Both the position numbers and the translations under genes were made by a program. Below, in pieces: positions 17,943 to 25,747 of a DNA stretch of 64,000 bases. Source of the DNA: an uncultured Flavobacteriales bacterium (GTDB taxonomy: Bacteria; Bacteroidota; Bacteroidia; Flavobacteriales_D; Crocinitomicaceae); NCBI GenBank assembly GCA_903939755.1, contig CAJAII010000077.1, forward strand, positions 62,001 through 126,000, given 5' to 3'. The notes beneath the pieces were generated by a model, which did not search any database, was not told where the DNA came from, and worked only from the letters and a program-made list of their open reading frames with translations. Positions within the stretch are counted from its first letter, which is position 1. Each line of letters starts with the position of its first letter.

Positions 17943-18374
17943 ATGCCTGACAAGCCTATTTCAATAAATAAAGCGCCAAAACCTGTTGGATTGTATCCAC
18001 ACGCAAGACGCGTAGGGGACTTGTTGTTTTTGTCAGGTGTGGGGCCTCGCGTAGCGGGTTCTAACGAAAATGATTCCGTTGTTCCTGGATTAGAATTAGA
18101 TCAGAATGGGAATTTTATTTCCTTTGATTTTGAGGCGCAATGTCGTAGTGTCTTCGAAAATGTACGAATAATCCTAGAAGCATCTGGCTCAAGTTGGGGA
18201 GAATTGGTGGATGTAACTGTCTTTTTAGTTAATATGAAACGTGATTTTCAGCTTTATAATCGACTTTATGCTGAATACTTTAAAGACAATTTACCTTGTA
18301 GAACCACCGTTGAAATCAGTTCTTTACCTACTCCCATTGCTATTGAATTAAAATGTATCGCCTCAATTAAATAA
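17943..18374 (+). CDS. RidA-family deaminase, 2-aminomuconate-deaminase-like
   Basis: 143 residues. RidA/YjgF fold with GLYPHARRVGDLLFLSGVGPR at the start, AQCRSVFENVRIILEASGSS in the middle and the conserved Arg in PCRTTVEISSLPTPIAIELK. The start is closer to 2-aminomuconate deaminase (late kynurenine/2-nitrobenzoate pathways) than to the short imine-deaminase RidA. No other tryptophan-degradation gene is visible, so a general enamine/imine hydrolase role is equally possible. Two bases separate it from the next gene, implying an operon with 18377-18958 and 18968-19846. Confidence 0.82.
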   Translation: MPDKPISINKAPKPVGLYPHARRVGDLLFLSGVGPRVAGSNENDSVVPGLELDQNGNFISFDFEAQCRSVFENVRIILEASGSSWGELVDVTVFLVNMKRDFQLYNRLYAEYFKDNLPCRTTVEISSLPTPIAIELKCIASIK

Positions 18375-18376
18375 CT

Positions 18377-18958
18377 ATGATCGGATTTATATTACGCTGT
18401 GTTATTGCAGTATCTTTTCTTGGCTTTAATACCTATCTATTTTATAGTGGCTCTTGGGGATGGGGAATTTCTTTTATATTTATAACTGCTATCATAATTT
18501 TGTCATTTTTTAGAAATGAGAATATGATTTTGGCGCTCAACCAAATGCGTGTTGGCAACCAAGACAAAGCAAAGAAATACATCAATCGTATTAGTGCCCC
18601 ACAATTTTTACCGCGAAAACAACATGCATATGTACTTTATTTACAGGCGGTTATGAATGCCCAGGAGCTTGGGTTTGCGAATAGTGAGGTCTTGCTTCGA
18701 AAAGCGTTGCATCTTGGTTTAAGGACTGCTGAAGACAATGCGGTGGCAAGAATGCATTTATCAAGTATTTGTGCTCAAACAGGCAGAAAATCAGAAGCTG
18801 TTGCTTTACTAGCTGAAGCCAAAAAATTAGATAAGTCTGGAATGATGAAAGACCAAATAAAAATGATGCAACAACAATTGCAGATGGCACCATCAAAAAA
18901 CCAAATGCGCATGGCCCAAATGATGGGTGGACGCAAGAAAATGCCTAAAATGCGATAA
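18377..18958 (+). CDS. membrane-anchored TPR-like protein with Met-rich basic tail
   Basis: 193 residues. Two membrane helices at the N-terminus (about 1-22 and 28-45), then helical repeats resembling TPRs (AYVLYLQAVMNAQELG, ARMHLSSICAQTGRKSEAVALL), then a tail of 38 residues holding 11 Met plus Gln and Lys. Family not recognised. The gene lies between the RidA-type gene (2-base gap) and a methyltransferase (9-base gap). The Met-rich tail could bind RNA, metal or a membrane; none of this is shown. Confidence 0.65.
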   Translation: MIGFILRCVIAVSFLGFNTYLFYSGSWGWGISFIFITAIIILSFFRNENMILALNQMRVGNQDKAKKYINRISAPQFLPRKQHAYVLYLQAVMNAQELGFANSEVLLRKALHLGLRTAEDNAVARMHLSSICAQTGRKSEAVALLAEAKKLDKSGMMKDQIKMMQQQLQMAPSKNQMRMAQMMGGRKKMPKMR

Positions 18959-18967
18959 GCAAAAACC

Positions 18968-19846
18968 ATGTTAAAAAATAAGCAGATTACATCGACTTCC
19001 TGGGAAGAGTATGAACTAATGGATGCTGGAGGAGGAAAAAAATTAGAGCGATGGGGAAAAATAATCACCATCAGGCCTGAAGTCAATGCCTATTTTCGAA
19101 GCGGAATGCCATTTGAAGAATGGTATAAGTTGGCACACGTAGAGTTCATCTTAAAAAAAGGACAACAAGGCACCTGGAAGACATTAAATAAAGAAGTTCC
19201 AATTGCTTGGAACATCAATTATAACCAGTTTTACTTTGAGTTAAAGCAAACTTCCTATAAGCATCTTGGATTATTTCCTGAACAAAGGAATAATTGGGAT
19301 TTTATTAAAAAACACTTGAAAAGGGATCAAAAATTCTTGAACCTCTTTGCTTATAGCGGTGCAGCATCGTGTATTTCAAGATATCTCGGAGCCGACACAT
19401 ATCATGTTGATGCATCAAAAACAGCGCTTAATGCCGCTAAGCGAAACATGGAATTAAATAAACTTTTAAATATTCGGTGGGTTTTTGAAGACGCTGCTAA
19501 GTTTTTAAACAAAGAGGTACAACGTGGAAATCAATTTCAAGGCATCCAAATGGATCCACCCGCATGGGGAAATGGTGCGAAGGGAGAGAAGTGGAAATTA
19601 GAAGACCAAATCGATACGTTGATGAGCAATGCTTCCAAAGCATTAAGTCAGGACGGCTTTTTAATAATGAATACTTATTCACCAACCGTTAATTTATCCT
19701 TAATTGATGACTTAAGTGATCTATATTTTCCAGATAGAAAAAAAGAAGTTGCCGAACTTGTAATGACTACAAAAAGCGGCAAAGTCTTATCTTTTGGGAA
19801 TTTATTACGAGTTTTGCCAGCTACTATTTCCGAAGAAACGTATTAG
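18968..19846 (+). CDS. class I SAM-dependent methyltransferase, RlmI/RlmK-like
   Basis: 292 residues related to the 23S rRNA cytosine-C5 methyltransferase group (COG1092). The SAM loop is FLNLFAYSGAASC (~118-130), an acidic residue follows strand 2 in YHVDASKTALNAAKRN, and the catalytic-type motif is MDPPAWGNGAKGEKW (~194-208). The usual N-terminal PUA domain of RlmI is missing and replaced by a ~100-residue beta-rich region. The second catalytic Cys of m5C enzymes (TCS-type motif) is not obvious: the corresponding place reads MNTYSP. RNA target therefore uncertain. The 3' end overlaps the convergent thioredoxin-like gene by 23 bases. Confidence 0.8.
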   Translation: MLKNKQITSTSWEEYELMDAGGGKKLERWGKIITIRPEVNAYFRSGMPFEEWYKLAHVEFILKKGQQGTWKTLNKEVPIAWNINYNQFYFELKQTSYKHLGLFPEQRNNWDFIKKHLKRDQKFLNLFAYSGAASCISRYLGADTYHVDASKTALNAAKRNMELNKLLNIRWVFEDAAKFLNKEVQRGNQFQGIQMDPPAWGNGAKGEKWKLEDQIDTLMSNASKALSQDGFLIMNTYSPTVNLSLIDDLSDLYFPDRKKEVAELVMTTKSGKVLSFGNLLRVLPATISEETY

Positions 19847-20291
19847 CATTTGATGTCCAAACAGATGGGCCACCTGCCATGTAACCTGATTGACCTAATT
19901 TTGTATAATTGTAATTTCCCGCTGAACCTGACACAGTAACAAAATGAACGGTAGGGTAACCTCTTACTTCGTATTGTCTAGCCAAAAGATTGTTTTGATT
20001 TTGAAGTTCCACAGATTGTTTGCTTTTATCTTTAGGAAAGTCAACATCTACCAAAATCACGCTTTCACTTGCCCATTTTGTAAAGTCCTTGGTTAAAAAA
20101 ACTTCCTTTTGAAGCTTCACACACCAACCACACCAATCACTTCCTGTGAAAAACAACATAAGGGGCTTATTGGTTTTGGCAGAAATTTTTGACGCCTCAT
20201 TTAAATCAGTATACCAAGTTAATTGTTCTTTTTGAGCAGATAGATTAGCAGAGAATAGAATAATGAACAATAAAAAGAATGTGTTTTTCAT
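19824..20291 (-). CDS. secreted thioredoxin-fold protein (WCGWC)
   Basis: 155 residues from the ATG at 20291; the frame opens 15 codons earlier but only the 20291 start gives a clean signal peptide (MKNTFFLLFIILFSANLSAQ). A thioredoxin-like domain follows with SDWCGWCVKLQKEVF as redox site and RGYPTVHFV as the cis-Pro region. It should act in the periplasm as a disulfide reductase or chaperone (DUF255/thioredoxin_7-like). The tail overlaps the end of the methyltransferase gene by 23 bases in the convergent sense. It is monocistronic. Confidence 0.85.
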   Translation of the reverse strand: MKNTFFLLFIILFSANLSAQKEQLTWYTDLNEASKISAKTNKPLMLFFTGSDWCGWCVKLQKEVFLTKDFTKWASESVILVDVDFPKDKSKQSVELQNQNNLLARQYEVRGYPTVHFVTVSGSAGNYNYTKLGQSGYMAGGPSVWTSNANTFLRK

Positions 20292-20428
20292 ATAGATAAT
20301 TTTAGTAAAGTTAATAATGCGAAACCGATTTTGCAAATACCGTGCAAATTATTCTCTTCAGCCTAATTAATAGTTAATTTTTAATGTGCTAATTATAAAT
20401 AACTTATATTCGTAATAAATATTCAACT

Positions 20429-22882
20429 ATGAAACTAAGCATTACATTCCTTCTTTTCTCGTTCTTTTCGATGACATTAATCGCGCAAACACCTACACAA
20501 ACAATACGTGGAAAGGTGGTTGACAGCGAATCTCAATCCCCATTAATAGGGGTTAAAGTTGAAGTTAAAATAGCAAGTGGAGAACAATTTCGCGCTTTAA
20601 GTGATATGGATGGGAATTTTGAATTAACAAAAGTCCCAATTGGAAAACACCAAGTGGTTGCAACGTTTGCAATGTATGAAACCAAAACAGTAACCGCAGA
20701 ACTTTCTTCTGGCAAAGAGCTGATTTTAACAATTTCACTTTCTGAACTTATTAATAAACAAGCAGAAGTTTCCGTGGTAGGAAGGCGGAAAGGCAGCGTC
20801 TTAAATGAGATGGCCATGCTATCAGCGCAACAATTTAGCGTAGAAGAAACAAATCGATATCCCGGTTCTCGGATGGACCCAGCAAGGATGGCCTCTAATT
20901 TTGCAGGAGTGCAAGGTTCAGATGACTCCCGAAACGATATTGTTATACGTGGGAATTCTCCATTAGGAGTCGTTTGGAAAATGGAAGGAATTGACTTACC
21001 CAACCCCACTCACTTTGCGATATCAGGAAGTACGGGCGGGCCAGTTTCCATTATTAACAATAAATTCTTGGGTAATTCAGACTTTTTTATGAGCGCCTTT
21101 CCAGCAGAATATGGGAATAGCACATCCGGCGTATTTGATTTAAAAGTGAGAAACGGAAATGACAAGCGCCATGAATTTACTGGTCAATTTGGGTTTTTAG
21201 GAACCGAAATGATGGCTGAAGGGCCGATGAACAAAAAGGGAACCGCGAGTTATCTAATTATGGGCAGGTATTCTACGCTCAGTATTTTTCAAAAAATCGG
21301 AGTAAAAATTGGCACTGATGCTGTGCCCGTATATGGAGATGGGGCATTCAAATTTAATTGGAAACTCAAAAACGGAGGTAATCTTGCCCTATTTGGCCTA
21401 GGGGGCGCCAGCAACATTGCCATTGAAATATCTAAACAAAAAGAATACACGAAAGAATTTTATGGAGAAGGAGATCGGGATCAGTTTTTTGGGACAGCCA
21501 TGGGAGTTGTAGGATTAAACTATAAGAAATCACTTAATGAAAAAACATATATTACCTCCACCCTTGCCATTTCTCACGAGAACCAACATGCTAATCATAA
21601 TTACCTAGTTCGGAGCTTAGATACACTTTCCAGTGGCGCTATTGAAATTAAAGTGGATACTTCTTACGCCTTGATGGCCTACACCTTCAATTTTACAAAA
21701 TATTCCGGATTCGTCAGTATTAACCATAAAATTTCAAAGCAACATCTTATAAAAGCGGGAATTAATATGGATCTTATTTCAATGCAACAGTTAGATTCAG
21801 GTCTTGTAAATATAGGCGTTCCCAATGTTTTTAAAAACCGATGGGATTATAATGGCGCTTGTGTTTTAATACAACCTTTTGTACAATGGAAATGGCGTAT
21901 TAGCGATAAAATGGACTTTACAGCCGGTGTTCACTCACAATACTTTAGTTTAAGCAATAGTTTAAGTATTGCAGAGCCAAGGATAGGCTGGAAATATAGA
22001 ATGAATGGGAATCAATCCATTTTTGCTGGTGGAGGAATGCATAGCCAAATGCAACCCTTATACACGTATACATATAACAAATATGGCACGCAAACTAATC
22101 CAATCTATCATAATAAAAACATGGATTTTATGCGGAGTTTACATACTGGTATAGGGTATGAAAAATTCTTTAAAAAAGGGATTAGTGTCCGAACGGAAGC
22201 TTATTATCAGTACCTCTATAAAGTACCTGTAACAATAGCCCCTTCCTCATTTTCAATGATCAATTTAGGTAGTTCCTTTTCGCGTGTTTTTGCAGATTCT
22301 CTTGAAAACACAGGGACAGGAGTCAATTATGGCTTAGAAATTACCATCCAAAAATATTTTGACAAAAACTTTTTCTTCTTATTTTCAGGGACCTTATATA
22401 ATTCCGAATATAAAGGAAGTGATGGAGTCACACGCAACACTTCTTATAACGGAAAATATGTTGCCAATCTATTAGCTGGAAAAGAATTTAAGTTAGGTAA
22501 AAACAATGTGATCGGACTTGGAATTAAAGTAACACGGGCGGGAGGTAAGAAATATGGGTATGTTGATGTAAACGCTACGAACCAAAATTACGATTTAACC
22601 TTCCTTGATTCCGCATTCAACACCCGTCAATTTAAGGATTATTTTAGATTAGACTTAAAAATTAGCTGGCGCTTAAACACGGCAAAAATGACCCATGAAA
22701 TTGGCTTGGACTTGGTTAATTTATTAGGGACAAGGAATATTCTTGGTCTTACATACGCACCAAGTTTAAACCCTGCAGAAACAAGTGCGCCTGGATATCA
22801 ACCAACTGCTGAAAAAACACAGCTAGGATTCTTGCCTATATTTTATTATAAAATTGATTTCAGGCGGGCGAAGGATAATTAA
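20429..22882 (+). CDS. TonB-dependent outer-membrane receptor with carboxypeptidase-regulatory-like domain
   Basis: 817 residues. Signal peptide (about 1-20), then a CarboxypepD_reg-like beta domain (TIRGKVVDSESQSPLIGVKVEV to ~110), a plug domain with NDIVIRGNSPLGVVWKMEGIDLPNP (~170-195), and a long beta barrel ending KIDFRRAKDN. It imports an unknown nutrient, perhaps a metal chelate or peptide, powered by TonB. It is not a SusC member: no SusD follows and the barrel is short. The stop overlaps the convergent barrel-protein gene by a shared TTAA. A -7-like TATATTCG lies about 25 bases upstream. Confidence 0.9.
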   Translation: MKLSITFLLFSFFSMTLIAQTPTQTIRGKVVDSESQSPLIGVKVEVKIASGEQFRALSDMDGNFELTKVPIGKHQVVATFAMYETKTVTAELSSGKELILTISLSELINKQAEVSVVGRRKGSVLNEMAMLSAQQFSVEETNRYPGSRMDPARMASNFAGVQGSDDSRNDIVIRGNSPLGVVWKMEGIDLPNPTHFAISGSTGGPVSIINNKFLGNSDFFMSAFPAEYGNSTSGVFDLKVRNGNDKRHEFTGQFGFLGTEMMAEGPMNKKGTASYLIMGRYSTLSIFQKIGVKIGTDAVPVYGDGAFKFNWKLKNGGNLALFGLGGASNIAIEISKQKEYTKEFYGEGDRDQFFGTAMGVVGLNYKKSLNEKTYITSTLAISHENQHANHNYLVRSLDTLSSGAIEIKVDTSYALMAYTFNFTKYSGFVSINHKISKQHLIKAGINMDLISMQQLDSGLVNIGVPNVFKNRWDYNGACVLIQPFVQWKWRISDKMDFTAGVHSQYFSLSNSLSIAEPRIGWKYRMNGNQSIFAGGGMHSQMQPLYTYTYNKYGTQTNPIYHNKNMDFMRSLHTGIGYEKFFKKGISVRTEAYYQYLYKVPVTIAPSSFSMINLGSSFSRVFADSLENTGTGVNYGLEITIQKYFDKNFFFLFSGTLYNSEYKGSDGVTRNTSYNGKYVANLLAGKEFKLGKNNVIGLGIKVTRAGGKKYGYVDVNATNQNYDLTFLDSAFNTRQFKDYFRLDLKISWRLNTAKMTHEIGLDLVNLLGTRNILGLTYAPSLNPAETSAPGYQPTAEKTQLGFLPIFYYKIDFRRAKDN

Positions 22883-23757
22883 TTCCAAACGGGACAATCA
22901 CAATCCTTTTTGGATTTTAGGTATAAAATAAAGCCTGCAGAGATTGAAGTATTAAATGCACCAAAAATGTGCGATACCGAGTTTTTTGCAGCATTTTGGT
23001 GGGTGTGCACGCTGATTTGATCAAGGAAGGCTGCACTAAGATCTGGCTGAACGTAAAAATACTTAAAGAACTCAAAACGCAATCCAGCATTCGCATTCAC
23101 CCCAAAACCAGACAAGCTGCTTTTGGATTCTTCAAAGCCGCCGAAATTGAAATTAGCGTTCGTATGTAATAAGCCAGCTCCAATCCCATACACAGCATTC
23201 ACCACAAAATTTCGGCGTTTCGTTCGATACAAATTTTGAATTAAATTTAATTCAATGTTCACAAAACTCATCCCCAAATCAGATCCGAACTGAATTCGGG
23301 CAGAGTCAAGGTTAATTAATTCATCTGTGTATTGACCTGACAAGTTCGAAACCGTATCCACCTCAGAACTTACAAACCCATTCAAATAAACGGACTGATT
23401 GGGTTTTATTCCATATTTAAGGCGGTCAATTCCCAGAGATACATTAACGCCTCTACGAATATTATAACCTACTCTAATCGCATATTGGTTGGAAAGCATT
23501 TTACTAAGGTCTGGCATTGAAAAAGGGGGAGAATTTTGCCAAAGACCAACCTTTTCCAAAGAGAAATTATAGCCTGACCCGAAGAATTTAAGTGTTGAGT
23601 GAGAATAAAAATTAGACCCTAAACCAACAGAAAAATTAACATTTCCAGCATATGCAGAGTTATTTGCTTTGCCGCTTTGGGAGATCAAAATGAACGGAAA
23701 GAAAGCTATTGCGAAATAGACAACAATTCTAGTTAGTGAGAGATTATCTTTAACCAT
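22879..23757 (-). CDS. outer-membrane beta-barrel protein, unknown function
   Basis: 292 residues. A hydrophobic leader (~10-30) is followed by strands typical of Bacteroidota barrel proteins (NVNFSVGLGSNFYSHS, YAIRVGYNIRRGVNVSLGIDRL, FGVNANAGLRFEFFKYFYVQPDLS) and a C-terminal ISAGFILYLKSKKDCDCPVWN with an unusual Cys-Asp-Cys near the end. The ATG overlaps the upstream lipoprotein gene by 25 bases; an internal start is possible but would remove part of the signal peptide. Its tail shares stop-codon bases with the TonB receptor. Confidence 0.7.
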   Translation of the reverse strand: MVKDNLSLTRIVVYFAIAFFPFILISQSGKANNSAYAGNVNFSVGLGSNFYSHSTLKFFGSGYNFSLEKVGLWQNSPPFSMPDLSKMLSNQYAIRVGYNIRRGVNVSLGIDRLKYGIKPNQSVYLNGFVSSEVDTVSNLSGQYTDELINLDSARIQFGSDLGMSFVNIELNLIQNLYRTKRRNFVVNAVYGIGAGLLHTNANFNFGGFEESKSSLSGFGVNANAGLRFEFFKYFYVQPDLSAAFLDQISVHTHQNAAKNSVSHIFGAFNTSISAGFILYLKSKKDCDCPVWN

Positions 23758-24422
23758 TCTTCTTGCGTTAAAATTTGTTCTAAGCGGAAATGTAATTTTT
23801 TGTTTGGACTATACCATTCTACCAATCCAAGACCTTCCCCAAAATAAGTAATCATATTTGCCTCAATAACATTTTCCTTGTTAGTAAAAGGGTTGATTAG
23901 CGATTGACGCAAGCCATCATGAAATTCCAAACAAAGCACATTTTTTTCCATGATTTCTCTTAATACAGAAGTATTAACTAAGTTACGTTTAACTTCACGA
24001 AGGAATAAGGTTGAATCATTCATTCCTTGAAACTTAGTCGCAAACCATGTTTGATTATTTTTATTTAGCGGAAATATTTTGTTTTTATATAAAATAGCTT
24101 TCGTCTTTTCTTGCTTAAAATTCACAACCATGTGGTCTTGTAAGTCCAATGAATCTAAGTTATAATTAAGCGCCTCAAGTATCCGGCCATCTGAAGAATA
24201 TCGCTCCACGACAATATGTTTTCCCGCTTTATCACCAAGGGAGTACACACGATGAAATTCTTCATCTAAGCCATTAGCTACATCGCGATAAAGGTAAATT
24301 TTAGGCACGGTGTCGTAAGAGTAAAAATAATCCGCATAAGGATGTGTGCTCTTTATTTGTTCATTAAAAGAGCAAGAAACAATTGTGATGGCACTCAATA
24401 AAAAAAATAGGCATTTTATCAT
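23733..24422 (-). CDS. lipoprotein, unknown function
   Basis: 229 residues. Signal peptide with lipobox TIVSC (Cys17). The mature part is mixed alpha/beta with motifs such as YADYFYSYDTVPKIYLYRDVANG and MITYFGEGLGLVEWYSPNK; I do not recognise the family. Its ATG overlaps the end of the pseudouridine-synthase gene by 4 bases and its 3' end overlaps the barrel gene by 25, so it forms a three-gene unit. Confidence 0.7.
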   Translation of the reverse strand: MIKCLFFLLSAITIVSCSFNEQIKSTHPYADYFYSYDTVPKIYLYRDVANGLDEEFHRVYSLGDKAGKHIVVERYSSDGRILEALNYNLDSLDLQDHMVVNFKQEKTKAILYKNKIFPLNKNNQTWFATKFQGMNDSTLFLREVKRNLVNTSVLREIMEKNVLCLEFHDGLRQSLINPFTNKENVIEANMITYFGEGLGLVEWYSPNKKLHFRLEQILTQEEWLKIISH

Positions 24423-25318
24423 GACTTAGACATTTTTAAGAAGGCGACCTCTTGTTCAGTTAAATGTCGATACATTCCTCTTGGCAAATCTTTCTTCGTA
24501 AGACTTGAAAACTGAACACGGTCTAATTTTACTACTTCATATCCAAGCGCCTCAAACAAACGCCTCACGATCCGATTTTTACCAGATTGTAGTTCTACAC
24601 CAATTTCCTTAGAAGAGGCATCACTAACAAAAGAAACTTGATCAACTTTTGATCGTCCATCTTCAAGGTCAACCCCCTTCAGAAGCTTTTCAAAATCAGC
24701 TTTATTAACCGACTTATTGAGTTCAACGTGGTAGATTTTTTTTGATTGGTACCGGGGATGTGTTAGCTTTTTAGCCATATCACCATCATTAGTAAACAAC
24801 AATAATCCTGTTGTTTCACGGTCAAGGCGTCCGATTGGATAGATCCTTTCTTTGCATGCTTTACTCACTAAAGTCATAACAGTTTTTCGCCCTCGAGGAT
24901 CATCCATGGTGGTAATAAAACCCTTCGGCTTATTTAATAAAACATACCGTTTTTTCTCGGCATTAATGGTTTCTCCATCATATTGTACCACGTCAGTAGG
25001 CTTTATTTTATACCCTAATTCCGTAATGGTCACCCCATTTATGGTTACAACACCTGTTGCAATAAGGACATCTGCTTCTCTTCTTGAACAAATACCAGCA
25101 TTCGCTAAAAATTTATTCAATCTTATCGCATCCTCATTAAAGGATGGTAAAGGATCTCCTTTTTTGACTTTTATTTTATAATCTATGTATTTTCTTTTAT
25201 CCCTTGCCGAAACTTCTTTTGTTTCGGTTTTTGTTTCAGACTTAGATTTTACCGTTGTTTTACGAGTTGGCTTCTCCGTTCTTTTTACCCCTCTTTTAGA
25301 GGTTTTAGGTGTGTTCAT
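24419..25318 (-). CDS. 16S/23S rRNA pseudouridine synthase, RsuA/RluB/RluE/RluF family
   Basis: 299 residues. A Lys/Thr-rich basic N-terminal tail (~1-58) precedes an S4 RNA-binding domain (IRLNKFLANAGICSRREADVLI, ~66-88) and the catalytic domain with the Asp-containing motif YPIGRLDRETTGLLLFTNDGD (catalytic Asp about 163). C-terminal KNRIVRRLFEALGYEVVKLDRV is typical. It isomerises a uridine in rRNA, most likely of the RluB type. The basic extension is common in Bacteroidota members. It is followed by a coupled lipoprotein gene (4-base overlap). Confidence 0.93.
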   Translation of the reverse strand: MNTPKTSKRGVKRTEKPTRKTTVKSKSETKTETKEVSARDKRKYIDYKIKVKKGDPLPSFNEDAIRLNKFLANAGICSRREADVLIATGVVTINGVTITELGYKIKPTDVVQYDGETINAEKKRYVLLNKPKGFITTMDDPRGRKTVMTLVSKACKERIYPIGRLDRETTGLLLFTNDGDMAKKLTHPRYQSKKIYHVELNKSVNKADFEKLLKGVDLEDGRSKVDQVSFVSDASSKEIGVELQSGKNRIVRRLFEALGYEVVKLDRVQFSSLTKKDLPRGMYRHLTEQEVAFLKMSKS

Positions 25319-25356
25319 CGCGAGCAGATTTTTACAAAGGTACAGCTAATTGTGCG

Positions 25357-25716
25357 TTAAGCAATAGGACAGAAAGCATCTTCAATATGAAGAATTTTTG
25401 TGTGGTATTGATTGTGAACAATAGAAACCACATCGAAACGGACATGAGACGCTATATTATTCGATTGCAAGTAATGATTAGCTACTTTAATTATTTGTCG
25501 CTGTTTACTTCTTGTTACAGCTTTCCAAGGTTCCCCTATTTCTGCTGTTTGTCGCGTTTTAACCTCAGCAATAATAAAATAAGCGTCCTTACTAAGTACA
25601 ATATCTATTTCATTTTTGTTAAAGCGAAAATTACGCGCTTCAATTTTATACCCTTTCGATGCCAATAAATTACAAGCTGTTTCTTCACCCCATTGGCCTA
25701 ATTCTTCATTTGTCAT
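25357..25716 (-). CDS. YraN / UPF0102 family nuclease-like protein
   Basis: 119 residues from the ATG at 25716; the frame could begin at a GTG eight codons upstream. The restriction-endonuclease-like motifs of the family are visible: GQWGEETACNLLASKGYKI at the start, then NEIDIVLSKDAYFIIAEVKTR (Asp, Glu-x-Lys active-site pattern). Family role is obscure and linked to DNA processing. A 31-base gap separates it from the adhesin gene upstream. Confidence 0.88.
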   Translation of the reverse strand: MTNEELGQWGEETACNLLASKGYKIEARNFRFNKNEIDIVLSKDAYFIIAEVKTRQTAEIGEPWKAVTRSKQRQIIKVANHYLQSNNIASHVRFDVVSIVHNQYHTKILHIEDAFCPIA

Positions 25717-25747
25717 AACTTCTTTTATTGAAGTTACCACTTAATAA

